Assembly (NCBI GenBank): GCA_945910005.1
Contig: OX246739.1
Span: 6,974,001-7,038,000, forward strand
Direction of reading: 5' to 3'
DNA from: Isoperla grammatica
Lineage: Eukaryota > Arthropoda > Insecta > Plecoptera > Perlodidae
DNA length: 64,000 bases
Under the pieces are notes generated by a model, which worked only from the letters and a program-made list of their open reading frames with translations, was not told the origin of the DNA and did not search any database. Of this stretch, positions 13,131 to 25,900 are shown piece by piece; the first letter of the stretch is position 1, and every line of letters starts with the position of its first letter. The translations under genes were made by a program, and so were the position numbers.

Positions 13131-13215
13131 TCAAGGTCCGTCGATCCCCTGGCGGAGGCTCGGTAAACCTCTTGGGAGTTCGACGAGCCCCCGCCAGGGA
13201 ATTTACGGACCTTGA
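13131..13215. repeat. Fold-back element: 32-bp inverted repeat with 21-bp loop
   Basis: TCAAGGTCCGTCGATCCCCT onward (13131-13162) pairs with 13184-13215, with a few mismatches around the GTCGAT/AAATT step. The loop region contains GTAAACCTCTTGGG. Part of this element, GTCGAAC...GGTTTACCGA.CCTC, recurs in reverse orientation at 52309-52335, so it is a dispersed sequence. Confidence 0.7.
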
Positions 13216-15184
13216 CATTTTATAGCTTTAAAACCCTATAATATGATCTTGCAGAATCTCAGTGCAGGTTTCAGGAAAAACAGTGGTGCTCATCTATTCT
13301 CCTTCCATCCATCTATAGAGTCAAGGGTTTAGCTTAACTTCGACGGCCGTAACTGCGGCAAACCATCGCGGCTTAGCGTCGACATGACATGCATTGCTTT
13401 TCACATTACGAGAGTAGTCTTCTTTTCTTTTCTAACTTCTTTGACTTCAGTGATGGATCAACCTCTCGAACCATCTCGAATAAGCTCCTTGGAAGGTCGT
13501 TTGTGCGCCACTTCTGTACTTCGTCAGTACGTCCGAGTGCGGAGAAGCAAGATCGCCAATCCGTTATGTTGTAGGACGTGCCAAGTGGAGCACTAAACCT
13601 AAACCTCACTGTTACATTTTGAACGTCAAATAAGAAAAAGTACTTAAGTAACTAACTAGGGCGTGAATACATCTTATTTGATACGGAAGTGGTTGAATAC
13701 TGTAACCAAAAACGCGATCCCAAAGTCCATTAAATCTCCGCTGGTATTGCGCACAATCGTTAGCCCAAGTGATAAGCGTACGACCTTGGGTATAACCAAG
13801 TTGTGCATACTACTTTTAAGATAGCAGTGAACATTGGCTTCGATTCCATCTAGAATCACAGCTAAATAATTCAATAACAAAACATTCAATGAATGTACAA
13901 AATGTGCTTGCGTTTATTGTTGTCAATTATTCACAATAAAATGGAAGTATTATGCACAAACCCTGTTCTGTACAATATTCCGATAACGTGTAATTGAACG
14001 TACCTTCTGGGCTTTAACGCCCCTAGACACTATGTGACTGGTGGAGGGGGTATAACGCAGGCTAACCAACGGTGCAAAAAATAGCATCAAGTATATTATG
14101 TACTAACATCAATTTAACCCACTTTATTGTCATAAATTGTTATTTTCTAGATTTATGGTATAACATGTTTCTTAAGTGATCCATGAAACATTGGATTTTC
14201 TTACCTCTTTGCTTACAATAGAGAAGACTAAGGTCATAAATCCAACGAGACTTTTTAGAGAATTTATTTGTTTGAAAACTAAATGCTTAGAGAACATTTT
14301 GATCCGTATTTATAGAAAACCCTTTTTATCCCAATGTACCATTTAACAAATTGTTGTACACATTTCATCAGTGCGTACAATGTACATATTGCCAGTTAGG
14401 ATTTTGTTTTTCAAATTGTGATATTTATATATTTATATAGTTTGTTTGTGTTTAATATGTAAGCAACCTTGGATTTCCACGGCCTATGAGTCAACTATGA
14501 ATGCGTGCCAGATAAAGAGCTCTAGAGATATATATGTCACGTTACATGATATGTCATACCTGCCAGGGGTCCAGTTATCGAGCGTGTTTGAGTCAACTTG
14601 CATGCGGATTACGGTGTTGATTACTTGTTTTCGATATCATATACACATAATTATTCCAAATTGTACCAGATTGATAACATATTATATGCCAAATTATACG
14701 AAATTATAATATCAAATTGCCACCAAATATCGAAAACAATGAATTAAAGCTGTTATTCCGCTTGCGAGTATAATAGTGCTCGCTCGAGAACTGGATCTCT
14801 AAAACGTGTTTACTCTATCTAGTATGCGACACATAATACGTCAAATGAGTTGTTTCATTATGACAGTCGCAGGGACCTAGAGGTATCAAACTTTGTTGTT
14901 AAAAATCGTATTTGTAGGAAGAGCGATTGAGCCCAGAAATAGCAAGTGAAATAATATGACGATAAAGAATATTGCATTTTAAACCAATGTTTTGATAATC
15001 GTCTAGGTTACTTTGTCAAAAATTAGGGGATTTTTTTATTAATTAATGAGAGAAGGCTTTGCGACGTTAACGTTACGATGCAATACATGTCGTTACGAGA
15101 GTGGAATTTGGTTACATAATTCTCTCATAGAAATATTTTATTTCGTGTGTATTTGTAACTGTTCTTAAAATATTTTTAAAAATG

Positions 15185-17635
15185 AGAAGATAAGATAAGA
15201 TAAGATAAGATTGTGTTTATTTAGCTTCACCAGCTATTATTGTCATACATACATACATTTACACAGTTACACTACTATCTTATTATTACTATCAATTAAT
15301 ATACAGTATACTTACAAATTATATTTACCATAAAATATTTTTAATTGTACAATTGATGTTCAAATACATATTTTTTTGCTTTTGATTTAAATTTTGGAAA
15401 GTTTTTTATTTTAATATTTTTTATATGTCCGGGCAGATGGTCAAACATTCTTAATCCAGCATAAAATATGGACTTTTGTGTTGCAGTTTTATTTAAATGT
15501 TTTACATTGAAATTATTAATTGACCTTGTTATATGATTATGTACATTATTATTGTATGATCTAAACTCATTAAAATATGCTGGCAAATAGTCATTCTTTA
15601 ATTTAAATATAAATACTAGTGCATTGTAATGAATCTTCTGTCTTACACTCATCCAATTCAATGTTCTCAACATAATCTTTATACTTGTGTACTTATTACA
15701 TTTCAATATTACTCTCATTGCTTTATTCTGCAAACATTGCAATGCATTCATTTCTCTCTCATTTAAGCTTAACATTATGCTACTACAATATTCAAAATGT
15801 GGACAGATTATTGTATTATAAATTAATTTCAATGACCAACTTGATAAATGTTCACTTATTCTAGACATAAATCCAATTTTCTTACTAATTTTATTTATCA
15901 TATAGTTAGCATGACTCATGAAAGACAACTTGTCGTCAATAATGCATCCTAGATATTTAATTTCGTATACTAATTCTATTTGTTCTTCATTAATCAATAT
16001 AGGATAAATACTTATTAAATGCTCTGTTTCTGCTCGTAATATCACACTTTTGCTGTTTCCTAGTATTATCATACATTTTGATTTCATTGTATTAAGTTTA
16101 AGCTTATTAACTAACAACCATTTATACAGTCTCATTAAGTTTCTATTTATAATTTGAATGACATTGAGAATATCTTTTGCAGAGTAAGAAATAAGGGTAT
16201 CATCAGCAAACAAATTAAGAAATATTAATTCTACACTAGTGTACATATCATTAATATATATTATAAAAAGTAAAGGTCCGAGAACTGAACCCTGAGGTAC
16301 CCCAAACAAATTTTCCTTTTCATCTGATGAAATCTCACCAACAACTGTATGCTGACTTCTGTTTTCTAAATAACTGACAAACCAATCATATACAGAATCT
16401 TTTATGCCATAGCGTTTCAATTTTTGTAACAAAATGTCTCTATTAATAGTTTCAAATGCCCTTTTAAAGTCTAAGAACACTACAACAGTTGAAAGACCAT
16501 TATCTTTATCATACATCCATTTGTTTATAGCGAGTTGTAATGAAGTCTCACATGAATGGTTGCTCCTAAAGCCCGATTGATTGGCATAAAACAAATTGTT
16601 GTTTTCAAAGTAATGTAACAATTGAGTATGTACAACTTTCTCCAGAATTTTTTCATAAATAGGTAAGCAATTAATAGGTCGAAATTCATTGCACTTAACT
16701 GTCGCCACCACTTTCGGGATAGGTATGACAGTGGATGATTTCCATCTATCAGGGATTATTCCACATTGAAGCGAGGTATTTATAACATGAAGTAATCCAT
16801 ATCCAACTGTGCAAAATGATTCTTTTAAAACATCCACAGATATACCTTCTTCTGTTCCCTTTTTAGGTTTAAGATTCATTACAATTTCTTTCAACTGTTT
16901 TAAATTAATTGGATCAAATTGCTTCAATGAGCAAGTGGGCTCCTGAGGCATCTTATTTACATCAAAATCATCAATATTAGCTCCACCTATATCATTTACT
17001 ATCTCACTTATACTATTTACAAAGAAATTATTGAAGTTAGTAGCTACATTATTGTCTGTATAACCACCATTCTTACTAAATATAATTTTATCACATGTCT
17101 CAGCATTCCAAGTATTAATATTTTTTCCTTTTATCAAGGTTTTTAGTGTTTTCCACATCTCTTTAGGATTATTTACAGAGTTATCTATACTCTTCTTATA
17201 GTATTTTGATTTTTCTGCTCGAAGTGTAGCAGTAAACTTATTTCTAACTATCTTATAATGTGCCCAGTCTTGTATATTACCAGTTAATTTTGCCCGCTCA
17301 TAATTATAATCCCTTTCTTTTTGCACTTCTCTTACTATGTTATTGAACCAAGGGTATTTCAAACTTTGAGTAGTGACCACTCTATTTTTAGCAGGGGCAA
17401 TTAGGTCAAGACCTGTAACAATATTTTGAACAAAATTATTAGCTACACTATTTACATCATCAGAGTTAAATAACCAATCTCGATCTATTAGATACATATT
17501 CAGCTGATCCCTACACTTGTCATAATCCCTTTTTCTAATAGTTTGCTTTCCCTGCACATCATTCGTATGGTTAGTTAAATTAATCTGAATCAATTCATGG
17601 TCCGTAATGGTTGGCCATAATATGTTGTCAAGCTA
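15185..17635 (-). mobile_element. 5'-truncated non-LTR retrotransposon (LINE, Jockey/CR1-like group)
   Basis: The element reads on the minus strand. It has the tail end of an AP-type endonuclease domain, a complete reverse transcriptase and C-terminal region, an AT-rich 3' untranslated segment (about 15212-15340) and a simple-repeat tail of GATAA units (15189-15211) as read on the + strand. Homology to a full element stops near 17633, where the frame meets a TAG codon. This is the expected result of incomplete reverse transcription at insertion. The clade is a guess from general layout (APE-RT, FADD box, microsatellite tail). No target-site duplication could be fixed by eye. Confidence 0.85.
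15341..17632 (-). pseudogene. LINE ORF2 fragment: C-terminal endonuclease remnant plus reverse transcriptase
   Basis: About 764 codons are open from just after the TAG at 17633-17635 to the stop at 15341. There is no ATG at the 5' end; the nearest start-like codon is TTG at 17593. Before it the frame continues DNILWPTITDHELIQ, whose TDHE resembles the conserved final His motif (SDH) of APE endonucleases, so the 5' part of the enzyme is missing. Counting from 17593, reverse transcriptase motifs are FLDFKRAFETI (about 374), GVPQGSVLGPLLF (431) and the catalytic FADD (462-465). A C-terminal region with conserved Cys-, His- and aromatic-rich stretches follows. The RT part has no frameshift or stop, suggesting a fairly recent insertion. 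The fragment cannot make a complete ORF2 protein, and no ORF1 is present. Confidence 0.88.
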
Positions 17636-20600
17636 CAAAACAGCAGTTGTGTTCTTAAATAAGTGAACCAAGAATAACATAAATCATAATATTAAGAATA
17701 CCTTTTCTAACGCCTGACGTTCCAAAAGAATTCGCATCTCTCCATCTCATTGATTGATTGATGTATTTATTTATTTATAATTAAAAACGATCTCGGTTTG
17801 TTGTGTTGTTGTTTATAAAGCCAGTTCTAAGATTCTGTGAAATATATCTCTTTTCGGTGAGCTCTGAGCTGGAGACACGTTTCGTTGGAGAAATAAATGT
17901 TTATTTAAACTTTTTCAAAGATACCCTCTGGACTTATAAATCAATTACAATCCAAAACAACATCCAAAATGGCGTCAAAGTCATGAATTCAAATAGAAAT
18001 ACAACTTTTTTTTGACAAGTTAAGATTTGTATTTAATAAAGAATATTAATGATGCAGGCATTCAAAGATTAGGCTGTCAAATAATCAGATTTATTTCCAT
18101 CTTCAAAAGACATAACATATAAATTTATAATTTCGTTTAGTAAGTTGAGTAGCGAGGGTAATAAAACTCTTAATTATTACAATGGAAATGACATTATGAG
18201 AATGTGAAACTATAACATTGTATCATCTTCTTTATCAATCGCCTTATTGGTGGAGGTGCCGGGTTAGCTCTCATCCCTTATTTAATCCGAACAAAACGCG
18301 ATGTTAGTCAAACGTCAGTCTTAATTTAATGAGAATCACTCCTACTTATACTAAATATTCTATGAAATATGGGACTTCGTTCTGATTGCAAATATTTAAA
18401 TATAATAGTTTAGAAAAGATTTATAAATAATATTTATTTAAAATATTTATTTATTCATAAAAAATAGTTGGAAATTCTATACATCACTATGATGCTTGAA
18501 ACAAAAAATATAATGGATTCTCAACTGAAAAACGTGTAGTCACTTTCACTAGTTTTATGAGAGACAGTTTCCCTATTCTAGTCGGATTGAGTAGCAATAA
18601 AACTAACAGTTGTAGACAAGTCAATCTTCGCTGTTGGGTCTAAAGCCTCATTAAAATATATTGCGAGTCCTAAAACATATATGGGGATGTCGACGCTTTA
18701 TGTATTCTGATATTGCTCGATCGCTGAAAGATTCAAAGGCTTTGTTATAAAACAGACGTTTTATAAGTAAATAAACTGTTATTACTAGACCCCGAGATTG
18801 GTGTAGAATTATTGGGAAACTTGGAAAACTTGCAGTAAGCTATTTTATGTTAATACATTTTCGTTTATATTAAATTAAAGGGCAATATTGTAAATGAAGT
18901 CCAACAATTTGTTAAAAGAATGTAATATAATGTGATACAAATTCTGACGTTATAAACCAAAGTGAAGTTAAAAGCAAATTGGAAAGTTTACAGAAACTGT
19001 GAATTGTGTGTATTCTCGAATGATAAATACACCAGTGACTCAAACGTAGAAACGAACACGCTCAGTTTAGTGAGCGTAGATGTAGCTTAGACGGTTGTGA
19101 AGATTTAGAAAGCTTTGTGTGGTTGAGCAACAATGAAGCTTTAAGTACCATGTCCAAAGTACACCATTATATCTATTATATCTGCTTTATTAAAACAAAG
19201 CTGTAGTTTTTATGGCAATTGATCTCGGAATAATAAAAGTGGGTTCTGCCATGGCAGATATATTTTATGACCACGCAATATCCATTTCTCTTTATAGCTC
19301 CTTCATAACTCACGTAAAGAACATAAACATAACTAAGATCCCACACAGGTTTCTTGGCATTCTGTGGATGAGGTCGACCAGACCTTATTCAACCAGTAAA
19401 CATGAGAAACGCTAAAGTCTTCTTACAGACAATCAATACCTTTTGAGATCATTAAGAAAGTAAATATTTTCAGTCTAACCTTCGTTCAGTAGTGTTGTGG
19501 ACGTGGTATTGTATGAACATGTACCGGTACTGTAAGTTTGCCTCGACTGAGAGTCTAGCCCAGCCCAGCGTCTAGAAGAGAAAGAAGCAACGAATAAATT
19601 GTAAGTGTATCGTGACGTACAATAAAAAGATAAGGAAGAGGTAGAAGGTGTAGAAAGAGTACAATCAATGACCCCAAGTCTAACTTATCTTGAAGACGGT
19701 GAGATCGAAATGAGAATACCGCCTCACAATCCCGTATACGTGTGTACACAACGATGTATAGTACCATACAAAAGAAAGTGTGGCTGCTTATTGAGCTATC
19801 CAAGTTCAAAGATACAAACTACATACAGCAGTATACACACACACTCACAACACGCCCATGCACGTACATGCAAACATTGCTATTTATATCTATATGTAGG
19901 CCTAATCAGGACTCACCCATTTTCTAGATTAGACCGACTTCAAAAATGTAAAAAAAAAAACAATCATAGTTCAATATAATCTATAGGACATCATAATCAT
20001 TAACTCCAAACTTTATCGTTTGATGGTTTTACCAATTTATTAATACTCCCACTTATATACACGATACGATTCCTCGTACGTGCCGAAACTTTGTAACTTC
20101 TAGAATTGCCATCAATTAATATGATACTATCATTCGCTCATATAGATATATCTGACTTTGGCATGAGGTATAACCTTATATACCAAACTGAAAACCAACT
20201 CAGTTAATTTAGTGAGTAGAGAAACAATGTTTTTTTCTAATTATAATTATTATTTAAACTTCACATACACGTTAAACTTAAATTTCTTCTAATAAATATC
20301 AGCAAAAGACTCCCTAAAATTAGGATTACTTACCATATGCGCACCTCCAATTAATGATGCGACAGACTTAGAAAATTAATGACATAGATTACTTGACGTG
20401 TGTTTGGTTTGGGACCTGCCATGTATATTGGAATTACCGCTTTGTTATATTTAACGAGGCAACGGGGCAACACCGATTCTAAAGCCATGTTCTACAATGT
20501 GACTGTTATCCCAGCGATCGACTCAATTTCATGACCGAAATAAGTCAACCACGACATAGAGATTAATTCGAGTGAATGTTGCCATGTGCAATAATGAATA

Positions 20601-22963
20601 TGCAAGAAGTATAACAAATATCACGTTATTATTCAGGCAGCATGGGAAATGTGTAGAGATCACGTGGCATGTAAATCAGATGTTGTTCAACTCAGTCCAT
20701 ACCGCACTCAAGTACGTATAACGACAACGGTGATACTGATGTGTTACCATACTTTTAAACTCACTCGGGATGAAATGTTGTGGTGTATATTTTAAAACGT
20801 TATGTTTATACATAATAATAATTATAGATAATATTATTACAACGTAATAGCTGCTTAGTTTGTATTATATACACTTAAAATGGTACTGGTATTTATTCGA
20901 GACGTTTATGTCGGAATGGTTGCTCTAATAACAACAGCGTTTCATATAACATAGATGTGAATCTGTGCTACATAACACTTTAGCATGTCGTAATATTGTT
21001 GAGATATTTACTTGTATGTTTAGTATGTTAAAGTGTATCTTGCGTAACGTATGTTCCTGTATTGGCGCTCAAATGAAATCTATTGATTCATCATAATATT
21101 TTAAAATAGTTTTCTTATGCAACGGTTTGAGATAGTGCGATATTGATGGATCCCATGACCGGTGGGAACGGTGCATGCCGGGATTTAAGGATATGGGCGG
21201 GCGGGAAGTGGGAGGGGGGAGGGGGGAGGGTAAACCGGAAACGAAGGGTAGGGAATCTTCTCTGCACCGCTTCAACACGTATGACTTGGTGGTCCAAAAC
21301 GCGAGCTTAGATTTCGAGCCCCTCTCAGAACCCTAGTCACGAACCTCCCCCCCCCACACACTTTCCTGAACCTCCCCATTCAACAGGACGAGCGAGACGA
21401 GTGTAGGCCCAGGGACGCTAAGTGATGATTGATGAAAGACTAAATTCGGTTCAGCTAACGAAATTAAGCGATTTAGTGTGAATCCTTCTTGCAGCGTCTT
21501 AAGCCAAAATGTAGAAATCAATGTTGTACGTTTAAGCCGTTGTATTACAGCTCCTAATCTATTGGCTTAGGAAATGTCTGCTATTAGGAAGACGCTCGTA
21601 GCGGTTACTAAATGCTATACTTTACCACTATCAGTACTATTCCTAAACACAAAAAGGTGTATTTATTATTTACAAACAAAAAGAAAAATGAGTAATACTA
21701 TATAACAATATTATAAATGATTATAATAAGGTTGGTTTGGTGATAATCAGTGTCTCGTAGTTACGAAAAGCAAAGTGAAAGAAACAATTGATTATCAAAC
21801 CAATAAGGAATTGTTGCAATCAGAGATAATATAACACAAGTTCTACGACATCTGCACTCAGTAAAACGCAGCTTCAGTCAATACATCACACTGGCCTGCT
21901 CCTCTACAATCTTCATGTTACATCCGTCAGTAACGATCATTGCAGATCCGACGGAAACAACACTGAACATGTGAACAAATAACAAAATAAGGTATTCTAC
22001 GTGCGTAGATGGAAATTTGATTATGTATCATTGAATAAAAAGGGGATGGAGAGAGATTGATTGATGCAATTCATTACATTGAGAGAGAAAAGGGAGGGGA
22101 ACGAGAACAAGAGATAGGTCAATATTCTGCTGGGATTTACGCCGGGGGGGGGGGGGTCTTCTCTACCGCCCAATCAACATAACAGCAACAGACAACAGAC
22201 ATAGGCAGACAGGACGAAACACAGGGGGAAAATGAGGAACGTGTTGTTATTTTTGGTTGCATTTACGTCTTCGGAACGATGACGTACGTATTCTAATACC
22301 CAATCAATGTTTGTATCGTGTTACTGATAAGTCATAGCATGTGTTCTACAAACGTGACTAAGGCTAAGGCCAGTATTACGATCTAAGGAAAGGTTCTTTT
22401 AGATAAAATTATTTTCGGTATAACATATCCATAGCTTCTGATTGGTGGTACAAGTTATACCAGGGATAAAAGTTATACCCAGATCGTGTTATAAGTTGTC
22501 CGATGGTTGACGGCTAAACCTCATTTGCCATCATGGGGAAAACCGGTTTTTCAAGAGACAAGTGAGGTCGAGGGAAGGAAAGAAAGAAGAGCGGAGAGCA
22601 AAAGAGAGAAGAGTGAAAGAGAGAGAATGTACAGAGTAGAATATGGTTACGATCTGGCCTAGGGCTCCAACATTTAATTTAGGTCTCCGTGAGCTACTTT
22701 ATAACGTTATTCGCTTATTCCAGTCGGCTGGTTCCCGCGACACCGTGTCTGTCGAATAGGCCTACGCTACCCCGGCGTGCACGTGGATGTACCCCCATTA
22801 GTCTCGCGCAACTGAGACGGGTCTCTGATACGGGTGAAATATCAACACATCCAGCTTAGCATACTCACACGCAGACAGAGATATATCCAGCCAGCTTACA
22901 AGCATGACGGGCCGGATCAAACGAGACAATGTTTACTTAGCACGAGAAGACGGGAACTTGGGT
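17636..22963. other. Non-coding stretch
   Basis: No gene supported. The last 900 bp become purine-rich (GAGA/GGAA tracts at 22040-22115 and 22558-22632) before the satellite starts. The satellite's left edge is a degenerate half unit (GGGAACTTGGGTGGAAAG). Confidence 0.5.
22144..22156. repeat. Poly-G tract (13)
   Basis: G homopolymer about 800 bp before the 56-bp satellite, in a purine-rich neighbourhood (22040-22170 and 22558-22632 are rich in GA and GGA). Confidence 0.95.
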
Positions 22964-25900
22964 GGAAAGTTCTCGAATACGACGATACACACTCAATTAG
23001 TGGGCATCGAAAGTAACTGGGAAAGTTCTCGAATACGACGATACACACTCAATTAGTGGGCATCGAGGGTAATTTGGAAAGTTCTAGAATACGACGATAC
23101 ACACTCAATTAGTGGGCATCGAAAGTAACTGGGAAAGTTCTCGAATACGACGATACACACTCAATTAGTGGGCATCGAGGGTAATTTGGAAAGTTCTAGA
23201 ATACGACGATACACACTCAATTAGTGGGCATCGAAAGTAACTGGGAAAGTTCTCGAATACGACGATACACACTCAATTAGTGGGCATTGAGGGTAATTTG
23301 GAAAGTTCTAGAATACGACGATACACACTCAATTAGTGGGCATCGAAAGTAACTGGGAAAGTTCTCGAATACGACGATACACACTCAATTAGTGGGCATC
23401 GAAAGTGACTGGGAAAGTTCTCGAAAACGACGATACACACTCAATTAGTGGGCATCGAAAGTGACTGGGAAAGTTCTCGAATACGACGATACGCACTCAA
23501 TTAGTAGGCATCGAAAGTAACTGGGAAAGTTCTCGAATACGACGATACGCACTCAATTAGTGGGCATCGAAAGTAACTGGGAAAGTTCTCGAATACGACG
23601 ATACGCACTCAATTAGTGGGCATCGAAAGTAACTGGGAAAGTTCTCGAATACGACGATACACACTCAATTAGTGGGCATCGAAAGTGACTGGGAAAGTTC
23701 TCGAATACGACGATACACACTCAATTAGTGGGCATCGAGGGTAATTTGGAAAGTTCTAGAATACGACGATACACACTCAATTAGTGGGCATCGAAAGTAA
23801 CTGGGAAAGTTCTCGATACGACGATACACACTCAATTAGTGGGCATTGAGGGTAATTTGGAAAGTTCTAGAATACGACGATACACACTCAATTAGTGGGC
23901 ATCGAAAGTAACTGGGAAAGTTCTCGAATACGACGATACACACTCAATTAGTGGGCATCGAAAGTGACTGGGAAAGTTCTCGAATACGACGATACACACT
24001 CAATTAGTGGGCATCGAAAGTGACTGGGAAAGTTCTCGAATACGACGATACGCACTCAATTAGTAGGCATCGAAAGTAACTGGGAAAGTTCTCGAATACG
24101 ACGATACGCACTCAATTAGTGGGCATCGAAAGTAACTGGGAAAGTTCTCGAATACGACGATACGCACTCAATTAGTGGGCATCGAAAGTAACTGGGAAAG
24201 TTCTCGAATACGACGATACACACTCAATTAGTGGGCATCGAAAGTGACTGGGAAAGTTCTCGAATACGACGATACACACTCAATTAGTGGGCATCGAAAG
24301 TAACTGGGAAAGTTCTCGAATACGACGATACACACTCAATTAGTGGGCATCGAAAGTAACTGGGAAAGTTCTCGAATACGACGATACACACTCAATTAGT
24401 CGGCATCGAAAGTAACTGGGAAAGTTCTCGAATACGACGATACACACTCAATTAGTGGGCATCGAAAGTAACTGGGAAAGTTCTCGAATACGACGATACA
24501 CACTCAATTAGTGGGCATCGAAAGTAACTGGGAAAGTTCTCGAATACGACGATACGCACTCAATTAGTAGGCATCGAAAGTAACTGGGAAAGTTCTCGAA
24601 TACGACGATACGCACTCAATTAGTGGGCATCGAAAGTAACTGGGAAAGTTCTCGAATACGACGATACGCACTCAATTAGTGGGCATCGAAAGTAACTGGG
24701 AAAGTTCTCGAATACGACGATACACACTCAATTAGTGGGCATCGAAAGTGACTGGGAAAGTTCTCGAATACGACGATACACACTCAATTAGTGGGCATCG
24801 AAAGTAACTGGGAAAGTTCTCGAATACGACGATACACACTCAATTAGTGGGCATCGAAAGTAACTGGGAAAGTTCTCGAATACGACGATACACACTCAAT
24901 TAGTCGGCATCGAAAGTAACTGGGAAAGTTCTCGAATACGACGATACACACTCAATTAGTGTGCATCGAAAGTAACTGAGAAAGTTCTCGAATACGACGA
25001 TACACACTCAATTAGTGGGCATCGAAAGTAACTGGGAAAGTTCTCGAAGACGACGATACACACTCAATTAGTCGGCATCGAAATTAACTAGGAATGTTCT
25101 CGAATACGACGATATTCACTCAATTAGTGTGCACCGAAAGTAACTGAGAAAGTGCTCGAAGACGACGATATACACTCAATTAGTGGGCATCGAAAGTAAC
25201 TAGGAATGTTCTCGAAGACGACGATACACACTCAATTAGTGTGCACCGAAAGTAACTGAGAAAGTTCTCGAAGACGACGATACACACTCAATTAGTGTGC
25301 ACCGAAAGAAACTAGGAATGTTCTCGAATACGACGATATACACTCAATTAGTGGGCACCGAAAGTAACTAGGAATGTTCTCGAAGACGACGATACACACT
25401 CAATTAGTGTGCACCGAAAGTAACTGAGAAAGTTCTCGAAGACGACGATACACACTCAATTAGTGTGCACCGAAAGTAACTAGGAATGTTCTCGAATACG
25501 ACGATATTCACTCAATTAGTGGGCACCGAAAGTAACTGAGAAAGTTCTCGAAGACGACGATACACACTCAATTAGTGTGCACCGAAAGTAACTAGGAATG
25601 TTCTCGAATACGACGATATACACTCAATTAGTGGGCACCGAAAGTAACTAGGAATGTTCTCGAAGACGACGATACACACTCAATTAGTGTGCACCGAAAG
25701 TAACTGAGAAAGTTCTCGAATACGACGATACACACTCAATTAGTGTGCACCGAAAGTAACTGAGAAAGTTCTCGAATACGACGATACGCACTCAATTAGT
25801 GGGCATCGAAAGTAACTGGGAAAGTTCTCGATACGACGATACACACTCAATTAGTGGGCATCGAAAGTAACTGGGAAAGTTCTCGATACGACGATACGCA

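Larger units (their letters stand above)
8666..15184. other. Non-coding stretch with old repeats
   Basis: Apart from the SINE-like, fold-back and simple repeats listed separately, no gene is supported. CACGTGACGTCAC at 9331-9343 joins an E-box and a near-CRE palindrome, but there is no neighbouring gene to link it to. The 152-codon minus-strand frame at 10650-11108 has no domain and looks random. Confidence 0.5.
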
